In this document: positions 1 through 6,478 of the stretch, piece by piece
Layout of the letters: every line of letters begins with the position of its first letter
Position numbering within the stretch: the first letter of the stretch is position 1
Assembly: GCF_051045985.1 (NCBI RefSeq)
Contig: NZ_CP157350.1
Coordinates: 186,001 to 250,000 of the forward strand
Reading direction: 5' to 3'
DNA length: 64,000 bases
Origin: Scardovia wiggsiae
GTDB lineage: Bacteria; Actinomycetota; Actinomycetes; Actinomycetales; Bifidobacteriaceae
Translations under genes and position numbers: made by a program
Notes under the pieces: model-generated
Told to the model about the DNA's origin: nothing
Databases searched by the model: none
What the model saw: the letters and a program-made list of their open reading frames with translations, nothing else

Positions 1-33
1 ACAACGGATCCGGCAAATCAGGTTCTGATAAGA

Positions 34-735
34 ATGCAGACAGTCCTGAACGCTCCTGAAAACCCCGCAAGAGGCACATACTCCGAGAAAAAGTCGGAGT
101 TTATCGGTGAGGCATGCCATGCCGGTTCGCTGGAAGAGGCGCTTGATTTTGTGCAGACAGTCCGGTCCCGGAACCCTAAAGCACGTCATGTTGCATATGC
201 TGCGGTCGTTGGGGACAGCAGCCAGGCGCACGAGCGGATGAGCGACGACGGCGAGCCTGCCGGTACTGCGGGCAGGCCTGTGCTCAATGTACTCCGGCAG
301 TCAGGCCTTACGAGGTGCGTTATTGCTGTCACCCGGTATTTCGGAGGGATCCTTCTCGGTTCCGGCGGGCTTATCAGGGCATATTCTTCTGCCGCATCCG
401 CTGCTGTGGCAGGGGCCGAGCTTGCGAAGCTGGTACCTGCAGCCGTTTATGGAACAGTTATAGATTATCCCTCCTATAGCCAGCTTAAGCACTGTATCAC
501 GCAGTCCGGCGGGATCGTGCGGGAAGAAAGGTTCACTGAGAAGGTGCGCATGGTTTTTGCTGTTGCATCTGACCGGACGGAAGAATTCAGCAGGCGTATT
601 GATTCTGCGTTCCGCCATGCTGTAACGATTGATACCCTTGAGGAAAGCTATATCACAGTCCCCATTAAAGTTCCCGGCAAGGCAGAGCCAGGAACGGCCG
701 GCGCAGGCACTGCCGGCATAACACTACCTGCGTAA
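34..735 (+). CDS. yigZ: YigZ/IMPACT family protein
   Basis: A 233-residue member of the YigZ/IMPACT (UPF0029) family, conserved proteins whose bacterial role is still poorly defined; the eukaryotic homologue binds the translation regulator GCN1. The family signature is visible as 'SDDGEPAGTAGRPVL' at about residues 70-84, followed by 'TRYFGGILLGSGGLIRAYS', and a C-terminal alpha/beta domain follows. The start at 34 is chosen because family members begin with a short strand before the 'EKKSEFIG' segment, which this start supplies. No good Shine-Dalgarno precedes it, so it may be coupled to a gene left of the window. The last 20 residues are Ala/Gly/Thr rich. Identity is firm; biochemical function is not known. 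Confidence 0.9.
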   Translation: MQTVLNAPENPARGTYSEKKSEFIGEACHAGSLEEALDFVQTVRSRNPKARHVAYAAVVGDSSQAHERMSDDGEPAGTAGRPVLNVLRQSGLTRCVIAVTRYFGGILLGSGGLIRAYSSAASAAVAGAELAKLVPAAVYGTVIDYPSYSQLKHCITQSGGIVREERFTEKVRMVFAVASDRTEEFSRRIDSAFRHAVTIDTLEESYITVPIKVPGKAEPGTAGAGTAGITLPA

Positions 736-738
736 CGT

Positions 739-744
739 TATAAT
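739..744 (+). promoter_or_regulatory. -10-like TATAAT box
   Basis: A perfect TATAAT lies 25 bases before the ATG at 769. No convincing -35 hexamer is seen at 16-18 bp upstream, so this is only a possible promoter for the small repeat protein. Confidence 0.3.
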
Positions 745-768
745 GGGGCAGTATTAGATGGAGGCCAT

Positions 769-1359
769 ATGGAGCAGGAAACTTTAACGGTAACATATGA
801 ACGGCTGCGGCATTCTGATGATTCGCAGGAGCTGAGCAGGCGGGCACGTATGCCGCTGCCCGGCAGGGACGATGGGGCTGCCTTTTCCAGGGCCACTGCG
901 TTGCTGGAGGCCGTGGCCGGCAACCTCCATACGCCTGTTGAAGACCGGGCTTTCCTGGCTGAGGCCATGCCATTCCCGAATATCCTGGTCAAACTGTCCG
1001 GTGATCCGGAACCGCAGGTCCGCGCAGCTGTTGCGGCCAACCGCAATGTCAAAGACTGGCTTGCAGGGCGGCTGACAAAAGATGACGATGCCAGTGTCCG
1101 CAGGGCGGCATTGCTGAATCCCCAGACATCATGGAAAATGAGGCTTGAAGGTGCGCAGGATCCGCGTACTGACCCTGAAGTGCTTGAGTATCTGGGCACT
1201 TTAGGGGCGGAAGAGGGCTCGGAAGATAATGCTATCCTTTCCGCTATGGTGCGCAGGGCTGTTGCGCTGAACCCGAATGCCCCGGATACGCTGGTCCGGG
1301 CGCTTGCGCATGACGGGAACGATGATGTCAGCCATGCAGCACAGAAAAGGCTGTCCTGA
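769..1359 (+). CDS. HEAT/LRV-like repeat protein of unknown function
   Basis: A 196-residue all-helical-looking protein. Residues from about 65 onward contain repeats of the type 'DPEPQVRAAVAANRNV', 'DDDASVRRAALLNPQT', 'MVRRAVALNPNAPDTLV' and 'NDDVSHAAQKRL'. These resemble leucine-rich-repeat-variant or HEAT-like solenoids, which usually mediate protein-protein contacts. The ATG has a GGAGG Shine-Dalgarno at 760-764. It lies between yigZ and malQ on the same strand. No catalytic residues, signal peptide or membrane segment are visible. Specific function is unknown; a role as an adaptor is only inference from the fold. Confidence 0.75.
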   Translation: MEQETLTVTYERLRHSDDSQELSRRARMPLPGRDDGAAFSRATALLEAVAGNLHTPVEDRAFLAEAMPFPNILVKLSGDPEPQVRAAVAANRNVKDWLAGRLTKDDDASVRRAALLNPQTSWKMRLEGAQDPRTDPEVLEYLGTLGAEEGSEDNAILSAMVRRAVALNPNAPDTLVRALAHDGNDDVSHAAQKRLS

Positions 1360-1378
1360 TAGTTTGTACGGGCTCTAA

Positions 1379-1407
1379 TTGTGGCAAAACTTATTGAACA
1401 TTATTAG
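1379..1407 (+). promoter_or_regulatory. Putative malQ promoter
   Basis: TTGTGG (1379-1384) and TATTAG (1402-1407) are separated by 17 bp, 43 bases before the malQ ATG. The match to sigma-70-type boxes is moderate and nothing else supports it. Confidence 0.4.
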
Positions 1408-1450
1408 AACGTGCGCATGTCGCTGTGGTGAAGTGGGTTATTCTTAAGAT

Positions 1451-3652
1451 ATGGCGACTAAAAAAAATACAAAACTCATGAAGGAAAGTGACGAGCGAAG
1501 TGGCCGTACGCTTATCCAGCTCGCCCACGAATACGGTGTTGCAACGGCGTACACCGGCCAGGACGGCGAATTCTATGAAATAGGCGATGAGGTGCTTATT
1601 GCCGTACTCAAGGCGCTCAATGTAGATGCGTCAGACGATGCAAAGGCACTGAAAGCCCTTGAAAAGAAGCGGCGTACCAAACATCTCCAGCTTGTCAGGC
1701 CAACGGTCCTGCATGTGCAGGGTGTGGACAGCAAAGTCAAACTGCACCATGGCAGCACAAGGCTCCCTAAGGCTACGGTCACGCTGGAAGACGGTACGCA
1801 GTTCAACGGCGGCAAACCGCTTGCTCTCGAAGAGGGATACAGCCCTGAAGATGAGCCTAGGATGATCGATGGCGAACTCATTGATACATCATATGCCGTA
1901 GTCCCTGCCGTGCTCCCCCTGGGATATCATACGCTCCATATAACTGTGGGCAGGAAAACTATCGATTCCCATCTGATCAGTGTCCCGGAAAAGATCGACC
2001 TTATTGGCCCTCTGAAAGACGGAAGCCTGTGGGGTTGGATGGCGCAGCTGTATTCAGTGCGCTCCAGGGATTCATGGGGGGTTGGTGATTTCGCTGATCT
2101 GCGCGATATGCTCGCAGCTGCAAAAAGCAAGACCGGTGCTGATTTTATCCTTATCAACCCTGTCCATGCTGCCGAGCCTGTTGCTCCGCTTACACCTTCC
2201 CCGTATCTGCCTGTTTCCCGGCGGTATATCAACTTTACATATATACGTCCTGAAAATATCGAAGAGTATGCAGCACTGCCCGCCCCTGATGCTGATGAGG
2301 TGGAAAAGCTGCATATGCAGGCCCGTAAACTCAACGAAGACCCCAACCGGGTCGACCGTGATGCGATGTGGAGGCTGAAGCGCCCGGCATTATGGAAAAT
2401 ATTTGAAGCGCCGCGTTCCAGGGCCCGCCAGGAACAGTTCACGCAGTACTGCACCAATGAAGGCGAGGACCTCAGGGCATATGCAATATGGTGCCTGGCC
2501 TACGACAAGTGGGGCGCTGTCGAGGATGACCCCGGCTGCTGGGAGAAAAAATACAGCAAAGATTCCCCTGAGATCAGGGAACTGTGCGAAAAATATGCAG
2601 ATACGCTTGAATTCTACATGTGGCTGGAATGGATAGCTACGCAGCAGTTGGCAGAAGCCCAGAAGGCATCGCACAGGGCCGGGATGAAGATCGGCATTAT
2701 GAGTGACATGGCTGTAGGTGTGCATTCCCAGGGGGCTGAAGTATGGTGGAACCCGGAGCGTTTTGCCAGGGGCGCTACTGTCGGTGCGCCGCCGGATATG
2801 TTCAACCAGCAGGGACAAAACTGGAGCCAGCCGCCATTCAATCCGGTGCATCTTGAGGAGACCGGTTACTCCACATACCGCAATATGGTTGCGGGGATGT
2901 TTGCCAAAGCCGGCGCCGTCCGCATAGACCATATCCTTGGGCTTTTCCGCCTGTGGTGGATCCCTGAGGGGAACACAGCGGATAAAGGCACATACGTGCA
3001 GTATGATTCCTCTGTTATGCTGGGCATCCTGGCGCTTGAAGCCAGCCGGGTGAACGGTACAGTTGTGGGCGAAGATCTGGGGGTCGTGCCGGATTATGTG
3101 GCGGATTCCCTGAAAAGCCATGGCCTTATGGGATGCGTTATCGAATGGTACCAGCAGTATGACGGTGAATTCGTGCCTCCCCAGCAGTGGCGTGAAATGG
3201 CGCTTGCCAGCGTAACAACCCATGATATGCCTCCGACTGCCGGGTATCTTGCTTTCGAGCATGCCAGGATCCGGGAGCGGCTGGGGCTTCTCGCAGTGCC
3301 TCCTGAGCACTTCCTTGCCAGTGCTAAATATGAGCAGAAGCAGGTGATCAGCATGCTTGTTGAGAACGGATATCTTGACAGAGCATATGCGCAGGATATA
3401 AAGGTATACGAGCAGCAGGTCGTAGAGGCATTGCACCGTGCCCTGCTGGATTCGCCGTCAAAGCTGAAAGCGGCAGCCCTCGTGGATGCAGTAGGGGAGA
3501 GACGCGCGCAGAACCAGCCAGGCACGGATAATGAGTATCCCAACTGGCGTGTGCCTCTGGCAGACAGCAGCGGGCATGCCGTGTATCTCAACGACCTGTT
3601 CGATCTGCAGCGGACCCGTTCGCTTGCGGATGTTATGAACGGCAGAAAATAA
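1451..3652 (+). CDS. malQ: 4-alpha-glucanotransferase (amylomaltase, GH77)
   Basis: A cytoplasmic enzyme of 733 residues that moves alpha-1,4-glucan segments between maltodextrins, releasing glucose for glycolysis. The GH77 catalytic residues can be placed: nucleophile Asp493 in 'VRIDHILG', acid/base Glu541 in 'GEDLGVVP' and transition-state Asp592 in 'TTHDMPP'. The GH77 substrate-loop motif 'SPYLPVSRR' is also present. An N-terminal extension of roughly 170 residues precedes the barrel, as in actinobacterial and E. coli-type MalQ. There is no signal peptide. It ends in front of a clear terminator, so it is probably transcribed separately from the ribosomal genes behind it. It would process maltodextrins, including those released by the secreted pullulanase encoded at 47.9 kb. 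Confidence 0.95.
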   Translation: MATKKNTKLMKESDERSGRTLIQLAHEYGVATAYTGQDGEFYEIGDEVLIAVLKALNVDASDDAKALKALEKKRRTKHLQLVRPTVLHVQGVDSKVKLHHGSTRLPKATVTLEDGTQFNGGKPLALEEGYSPEDEPRMIDGELIDTSYAVVPAVLPLGYHTLHITVGRKTIDSHLISVPEKIDLIGPLKDGSLWGWMAQLYSVRSRDSWGVGDFADLRDMLAAAKSKTGADFILINPVHAAEPVAPLTPSPYLPVSRRYINFTYIRPENIEEYAALPAPDADEVEKLHMQARKLNEDPNRVDRDAMWRLKRPALWKIFEAPRSRARQEQFTQYCTNEGEDLRAYAIWCLAYDKWGAVEDDPGCWEKKYSKDSPEIRELCEKYADTLEFYMWLEWIATQQLAEAQKASHRAGMKIGIMSDMAVGVHSQGAEVWWNPERFARGATVGAPPDMFNQQGQNWSQPPFNPVHLEETGYSTYRNMVAGMFAKAGAVRIDHILGLFRLWWIPEGNTADKGTYVQYDSSVMLGILALEASRVNGTVVGEDLGVVPDYVADSLKSHGLMGCVIEWYQQYDGEFVPPQQWREMALASVTTHDMPPTAGYLAFEHARIRERLGLLAVPPEHFLASAKYEQKQVISMLVENGYLDRAYAQDIKVYEQQVVEALHRALLDSPSKLKAAALVDAVGERRAQNQPGTDNEYPNWRVPLADSSGHAVYLNDLFDLQRTRSLADVMNGRK

Positions 3653-3674
3653 GTGAAGCAGGCCGTGTGCGCAG

Positions 3675-3701
3675 AACCGGGGCACACACATACCCCGGTT
3701 T
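3675..3701 (+). terminator. Terminator after malQ
   Basis: An 8-bp perfect stem, AACCGGGG (3675-3682) with CCCCGGTT (3693-3700), has a 10-nt loop and is followed by a short T run. It lies just downstream of the malQ stop. Confidence 0.7.
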
Positions 3702-3728
3702 GCGTTAGTCTGCCTGCCGCGTTATCAT
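3700..3728 (+). promoter_or_regulatory. Putative rplM-rpsI promoter
   Basis: TTGCGT (3700-3705) and TATCAT (3723-3728) have a 17-bp spacer. The -35 begins in the last stem base of the malQ terminator. If used, it would give a leader of about 150 nt before rplM. Confidence 0.45.
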
Positions 3729-3737
3729 AGACGATTG

Positions 3738-3864
3738 TTGTGTTCCCTTCGGGGTCCTTCAAAGCGCTTCCCACTCGCATAAGGACTTTCAGGGAGCCCA
3801 CAGTAAATGGTGCATCGCAATAGCGGTATATGGGTATGCTGTGTGCGCTGCGCTTGGAACACAA
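3738..3864 (+). promoter_or_regulatory. Candidate structured rplM leader RNA
   Basis: The 5' region of rplM contains a 9-bp long-range stem, TTGTGTTCC (3738-3746) with GGAACACAA (3856-3864). It is stacked on AAGCGC (3762-3767) with GCGCTT (3850-3855). GTCCTT (3754-3759) in the 5' bulge matches AAGGAC (3781-3786) inside the enclosed loop, which would cross the stem as a pseudoknot. The 3' strand ends 6 nt before the AAAAGG Shine-Dalgarno. An L13 leader is known in low-GC Gram-positives; whether this one is related cannot be judged by eye. Confidence 0.55.
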
Positions 3865-3884
3865 TAAAAAGAAAAGGTCGTACC

Positions 3885-4334
3885 GTGAAAACATTTTCAC
3901 CTAAACCAGCCGATCTGAGCCATGAGTGGTACGTCGTAGACGCTACCGACGTGGTCCTCGGTCGTCTTTCCGTGGCAGTTGCCAATTTGCTGCGCGGCAA
4001 GAACAAGCCGTCTTTCGCACCACATGCGGATTCAGGCAATTTTGTTATTGTTATTAACGCTGAGAAGATATCCCTGAGCGGAGGCAAACTTGATAAGAAC
4101 CTGTACCATCATTCAGGCTTCCCGTCAGGGCTCCGTGCAGATTCATACGCGGAACTTCTGAAAAGCAACCCTGCGCGCATTGTTACAGCTGCCGTTAAGG
4201 GAATGATGCCGAAGAACAAGCTCAGCCGTGCCCAGCTCGCCCGCCTTCGTGTTTACCGCGGTGCTGAACATCCTCATACATCCAACAAGCCAGCAGCCTA
4301 CGAGATCGAACAGATCTCACAGCAGGCTAAGTAG
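3885..4334 (+). CDS. rplM: 50S ribosomal protein L13
   Basis: L13 binds 23S rRNA early in large-subunit assembly. The GTG at 3885 is chosen because it follows AAAAGG (3872-3877) at a good distance and gives the usual start 'KTFSPKPADLSHEWYVVDA' and a 149-residue protein, the family length. The longer in-frame ATG at 3807 would add 26 unrelated residues that overlap the folded leader. Conserved 'VVLGRLSVAVANLLRGK' and 'KGMMPKNKLSR' are visible. It pairs with rpsI 22 bases downstream, the universal rplM-rpsI arrangement. Confidence 0.97.
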   Translation: MKTFSPKPADLSHEWYVVDATDVVLGRLSVAVANLLRGKNKPSFAPHADSGNFVIVINAEKISLSGGKLDKNLYHHSGFPSGLRADSYAELLKSNPARIVTAAVKGMMPKNKLSRAQLARLRVYRGAEHPHTSNKPAAYEIEQISQQAK

Positions 4335-4356
4335 TAACCGAAAGGAGAATCAACTT

Positions 4357-4842
4357 ATGGCTGATAACGAAAACTCCACGGTTACCGAAACCGGGGAAAC
4401 CACAGTATTTACTTCTGAAACAAATCAGGGTGCAGGAACAGGTACTTCTGCTGTTGCTCCGGGCTACGGCACAGGGCGGCGCAAGGAAGCTGTTGCGCGT
4501 GTGCGCCTCCTTCCGGGCACAGGCAAGTGGACTATCAATGGGCGTACCCTTGAAGAGTATTTCCCAAGCCGCCTGCAGCAGCGTGAGGTCAACTCGCCTA
4601 TCGTACTTCTCAAGCTGGAAGGCAAGTTCGATGTTAAGGTACGTGTTGACGGCGGCGGTGTCACAGGCCAGGCCGGTGCAGTCCGCCTGGGTGTGGCCCG
4701 TGCGCTCAATGCTATTGACAGGGATGCGAACCGCGCTGCTTTGAAGAAAGCAGGGTTCCTGACCCGCGATGCCCGCATCGTTGAGCGCAAGAAGGCTGGC
4801 CTGCATAAGGCCCGTAAGGCTTCACAGTACTCGAAGCGTTAA
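4357..4842 (+). CDS. rpsI: 30S ribosomal protein S9
   Basis: S9 is a 30S head protein whose C-terminal tail reaches the P-site tRNA. The conserved core begins with 'GYGTGRRKEAVARVRLLPG' and ends with the invariant 'ARKASQYSKR' tail. The ATG at 4357 follows AAAGGAG (4341-4347). The protein is 161 residues; about 35 N-terminal Thr/Glu/Gly-rich residues form the low-complexity extension often seen in actinobacterial S9. It is the second gene of the rplM operon. Confidence 0.97.
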   Translation: MADNENSTVTETGETTVFTSETNQGAGTGTSAVAPGYGTGRRKEAVARVRLLPGTGKWTINGRTLEEYFPSRLQQREVNSPIVLLKLEGKFDVKVRVDGGGVTGQAGAVRLGVARALNAIDRDANRAALKKAGFLTRDARIVERKKAGLHKARKASQYSKR

Positions 4843-4891
4843 GCCTGCCCTTCCCACCGGCCTGTTGCATGCTGCCGGCGAAAGGGTACGG

Positions 4892-4925
4892 AAGGCCCCG
4901 GAGGTTTTGTTCTCCGGGGCCTTTT
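4892..4925 (+). terminator. Terminator of rplM-rpsI
   Basis: A 12-bp perfect stem, AAGGCCCCGGAG (4892-4903) with CTCCGGGGCCTT (4912-4923), has an 8-nt T-rich loop and ends in TTTT. A strong intrinsic terminator. Confidence 0.9.
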
Positions 4926-5031
4926 GCTGTACTGCAGCTGCTGCAGGCAGCCCGCATGCCGGTATATCTGCACCGCGGCGTGCCGCCCATATACAACACG
5001 GCATATCATCACACTCTTCACTGTAAAGTTA

Positions 5032-5037
5032 TATAAT
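5032..5037 (+). promoter_or_regulatory. -10-like TATAAT before adhP
   Basis: A perfect TATAAT lies in an AT-rich stretch 90 bases before the adhP ATG. No strong -35 is seen at the usual distance. It is the best promoter candidate in the 4843-5126 gap, which otherwise contains only the terminator. Confidence 0.35.
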
Positions 5038-5126
5038 TAAAAAGTCTTTCAACTAAAAGGAAAGACGCCGAATACCGGCAGCTGGACAATATGGGGTCGG
5101 CTGCCCAAGAACAAAGGGGTTTCCAT

Positions 5127-6137
5127 ATGAAAGCAATAGTTGCTACTGAAGATAAAAAGGCAAAGGTTGTAGAAAAGGAACTGCGCCCGCTGAGGTATGG
5201 TGAAGCGCTTCTTGACATGGAATGCTGCGGTGTGTGCCATACGGACCTTCACGTTAAGAATCAGGATTTCGGCGATAAGACCGGCGTTGTACTGGGGCAT
5301 GAAGGCATTGGAATCGTCCGTGAGGTTGCCGAAGGGGTGACTACCCTGAAGCCCGGCGACCGTGCGTCGGTTGCATGGTTCTTCGAAGGCTGCGGGCACT
5401 GTGAATACTGCACGACGGGCCGGGAAACGCTGTGCCGTGAAGTAAAGAACGCCGGGTACACCGCTGACGGCGGCATGGCTCAGCAGTGCATCGTCACTGC
5501 AGATTACGCTGTAAAAGTCCCTGAAGGGCTTGACCCTATGCCTGCCAGCTCAATTACCTGCGCAGGCGTGACTACGTATAAGGCTATCAAGGAATCCGGC
5601 GTCCATCCGGGCGAATGGCTCCTGATCTCCGGCCTGGGCGGGCTTGGGAACCTTGCCCTGCAGTATGCCAAGAATGTATTTGAGGCCCATGTTATTGCAG
5701 TAGATGTTAATGAAGGCCAGCTTGATTTTGCCCGTGAATATGGCGCAGACCTGTGCGTGAATCCGCTTGATACAGATGTTGCTGCATTCGTCCAGGAGAA
5801 GGTTGGCGGCGCCCATGCTGCGGTTGTTACTGCGGTGAGTAAGGCTGCTTTCAATGCTGCTGTTGGCGCTGTACGCGCAGGGGGCACGGTCGCAGCTGTA
5901 GGGCTGCCGAGCGAATCAATGGATCTGAGCATCCCGCGCCTCGTGCTTGACGGGATCCGCGTGGTCGGATCCCTTGTCGGCACCCGTAAAGACCTGGAAG
6001 AAGCTTTCCAGTTCGGGGCCGAAGGGAAGGTCGTCCCACAGTGCACCCCTCGCAGTATGGAAGATATCAATGATATTTTCGATGAAATGCTTGAGGGCAA
6101 GATCCGCGGCCGTATGGTCATTGATCTCAAGCACTGA
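5127..6137 (+). CDS. adhP: Zinc-dependent alcohol dehydrogenase AdhP
   Basis: An NAD-dependent medium-chain alcohol dehydrogenase interconverting primary alcohols (ethanol) and aldehydes. The start at 5127 has AAAGGGG at 5113-5119 and gives 336 residues, the length of E. coli AdhP; an earlier ATG at 5091 adds 12 unconserved residues. Catalytic zinc ligands are visible as Cys37 and His58 ('CCGVCHTD', 'GHEG'), and the four structural-zinc cysteines lie in 'GCGHCEYCTTGRETLC'. The Rossmann motif is 'GLGGLGNLALQ'. The C-terminal 'GKIRGRMVIDLKH' matches AdhP closely. It sits before adhE, so both ethanol-forming activities are neighbours, but a 341-bp gap separates them. Confidence 0.93.
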   Translation: MKAIVATEDKKAKVVEKELRPLRYGEALLDMECCGVCHTDLHVKNQDFGDKTGVVLGHEGIGIVREVAEGVTTLKPGDRASVAWFFEGCGHCEYCTTGRETLCREVKNAGYTADGGMAQQCIVTADYAVKVPEGLDPMPASSITCAGVTTYKAIKESGVHPGEWLLISGLGGLGNLALQYAKNVFEAHVIAVDVNEGQLDFAREYGADLCVNPLDTDVAAFVQEKVGGAHAAVVTAVSKAAFNAAVGAVRAGGTVAAVGLPSESMDLSIPRLVLDGIRVVGSLVGTRKDLEEAFQFGAEGKVVPQCTPRSMEDINDIFDEMLEGKIRGRMVIDLKH

Positions 6138-6218
6138 TCCTCCGTACTGACCGGCATGTCGGAGCCTGAGAACAGCTTTATGCCTTGAGGCTGCGGTATG
6201 CGGTCATAATACGCTTGA

Positions 6219-6266
6219 TGCATGCGGCCCGGTCCCCATGGGGTGGTACTGGGCATTATGCATGCA
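6219..6266. repeat. Nested inverted repeat in the adhP-adhE gap
   Basis: TGCATGC (6219-6225) and GCATGCA (6260-6266) enclose further pairing centred on CCCCATGGGG. It could be the adhP transcript end or a DNA-level feature. No T run follows. Outside this hairpin and the Rex-type palindrome, the 6138-6478 gap shows no gene. Confidence 0.4.
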
Positions 6267-6368
6267 CAGTGAGGTTTTGGGCTGCTGCCGGGGGAAGGCC
6301 TGCCGTCCGGTTATGGAGGGTGCGGTGCAGCGCCGGAACGCACAACACGGTGCCGGGAATTTATCTAG

Positions 6369-6392
6369 CTTATGTGATGTAATTCACATAAG
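6369..6392. promoter_or_regulatory. Rex-type operator palindrome upstream of adhE
   Basis: The sequence CTTATGTGA-TGTAAT-TCACATAAG has perfect 9-bp arms around a 6-bp spacer. The core TGTGA-N6-TCACA matches the half-site geometry of Rex (TTGTGA-N6-TCACAA), the NADH/NAD-sensing repressor that controls adhE in many Gram-positives, and also the CRP-type consensus. It lies 87 bases before the adhE start. Assignment to Rex is inference from the target gene. Confidence 0.65.
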
Positions 6393-6478
6393 ACACATTT
6401 TTATTGAGGTGTGGCCAGGATGCAGCAGGTTTGCTGAAGAACTTGCGCAGCATATACGGCCTGACGGAAGGAACTCTA

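Noticed and set aside
3..59. Possible tail of an upstream gene overlapping yigZ
   Set aside because: One frame is open to a stop at 57-59 with a hydrophilic tail, but 19 codons are not enough to identify a gene.
2390..3436. 348-codon minus-strand frame inside malQ
   Set aside because: Antisense to the GH77 catalytic region with no recognisable domain.
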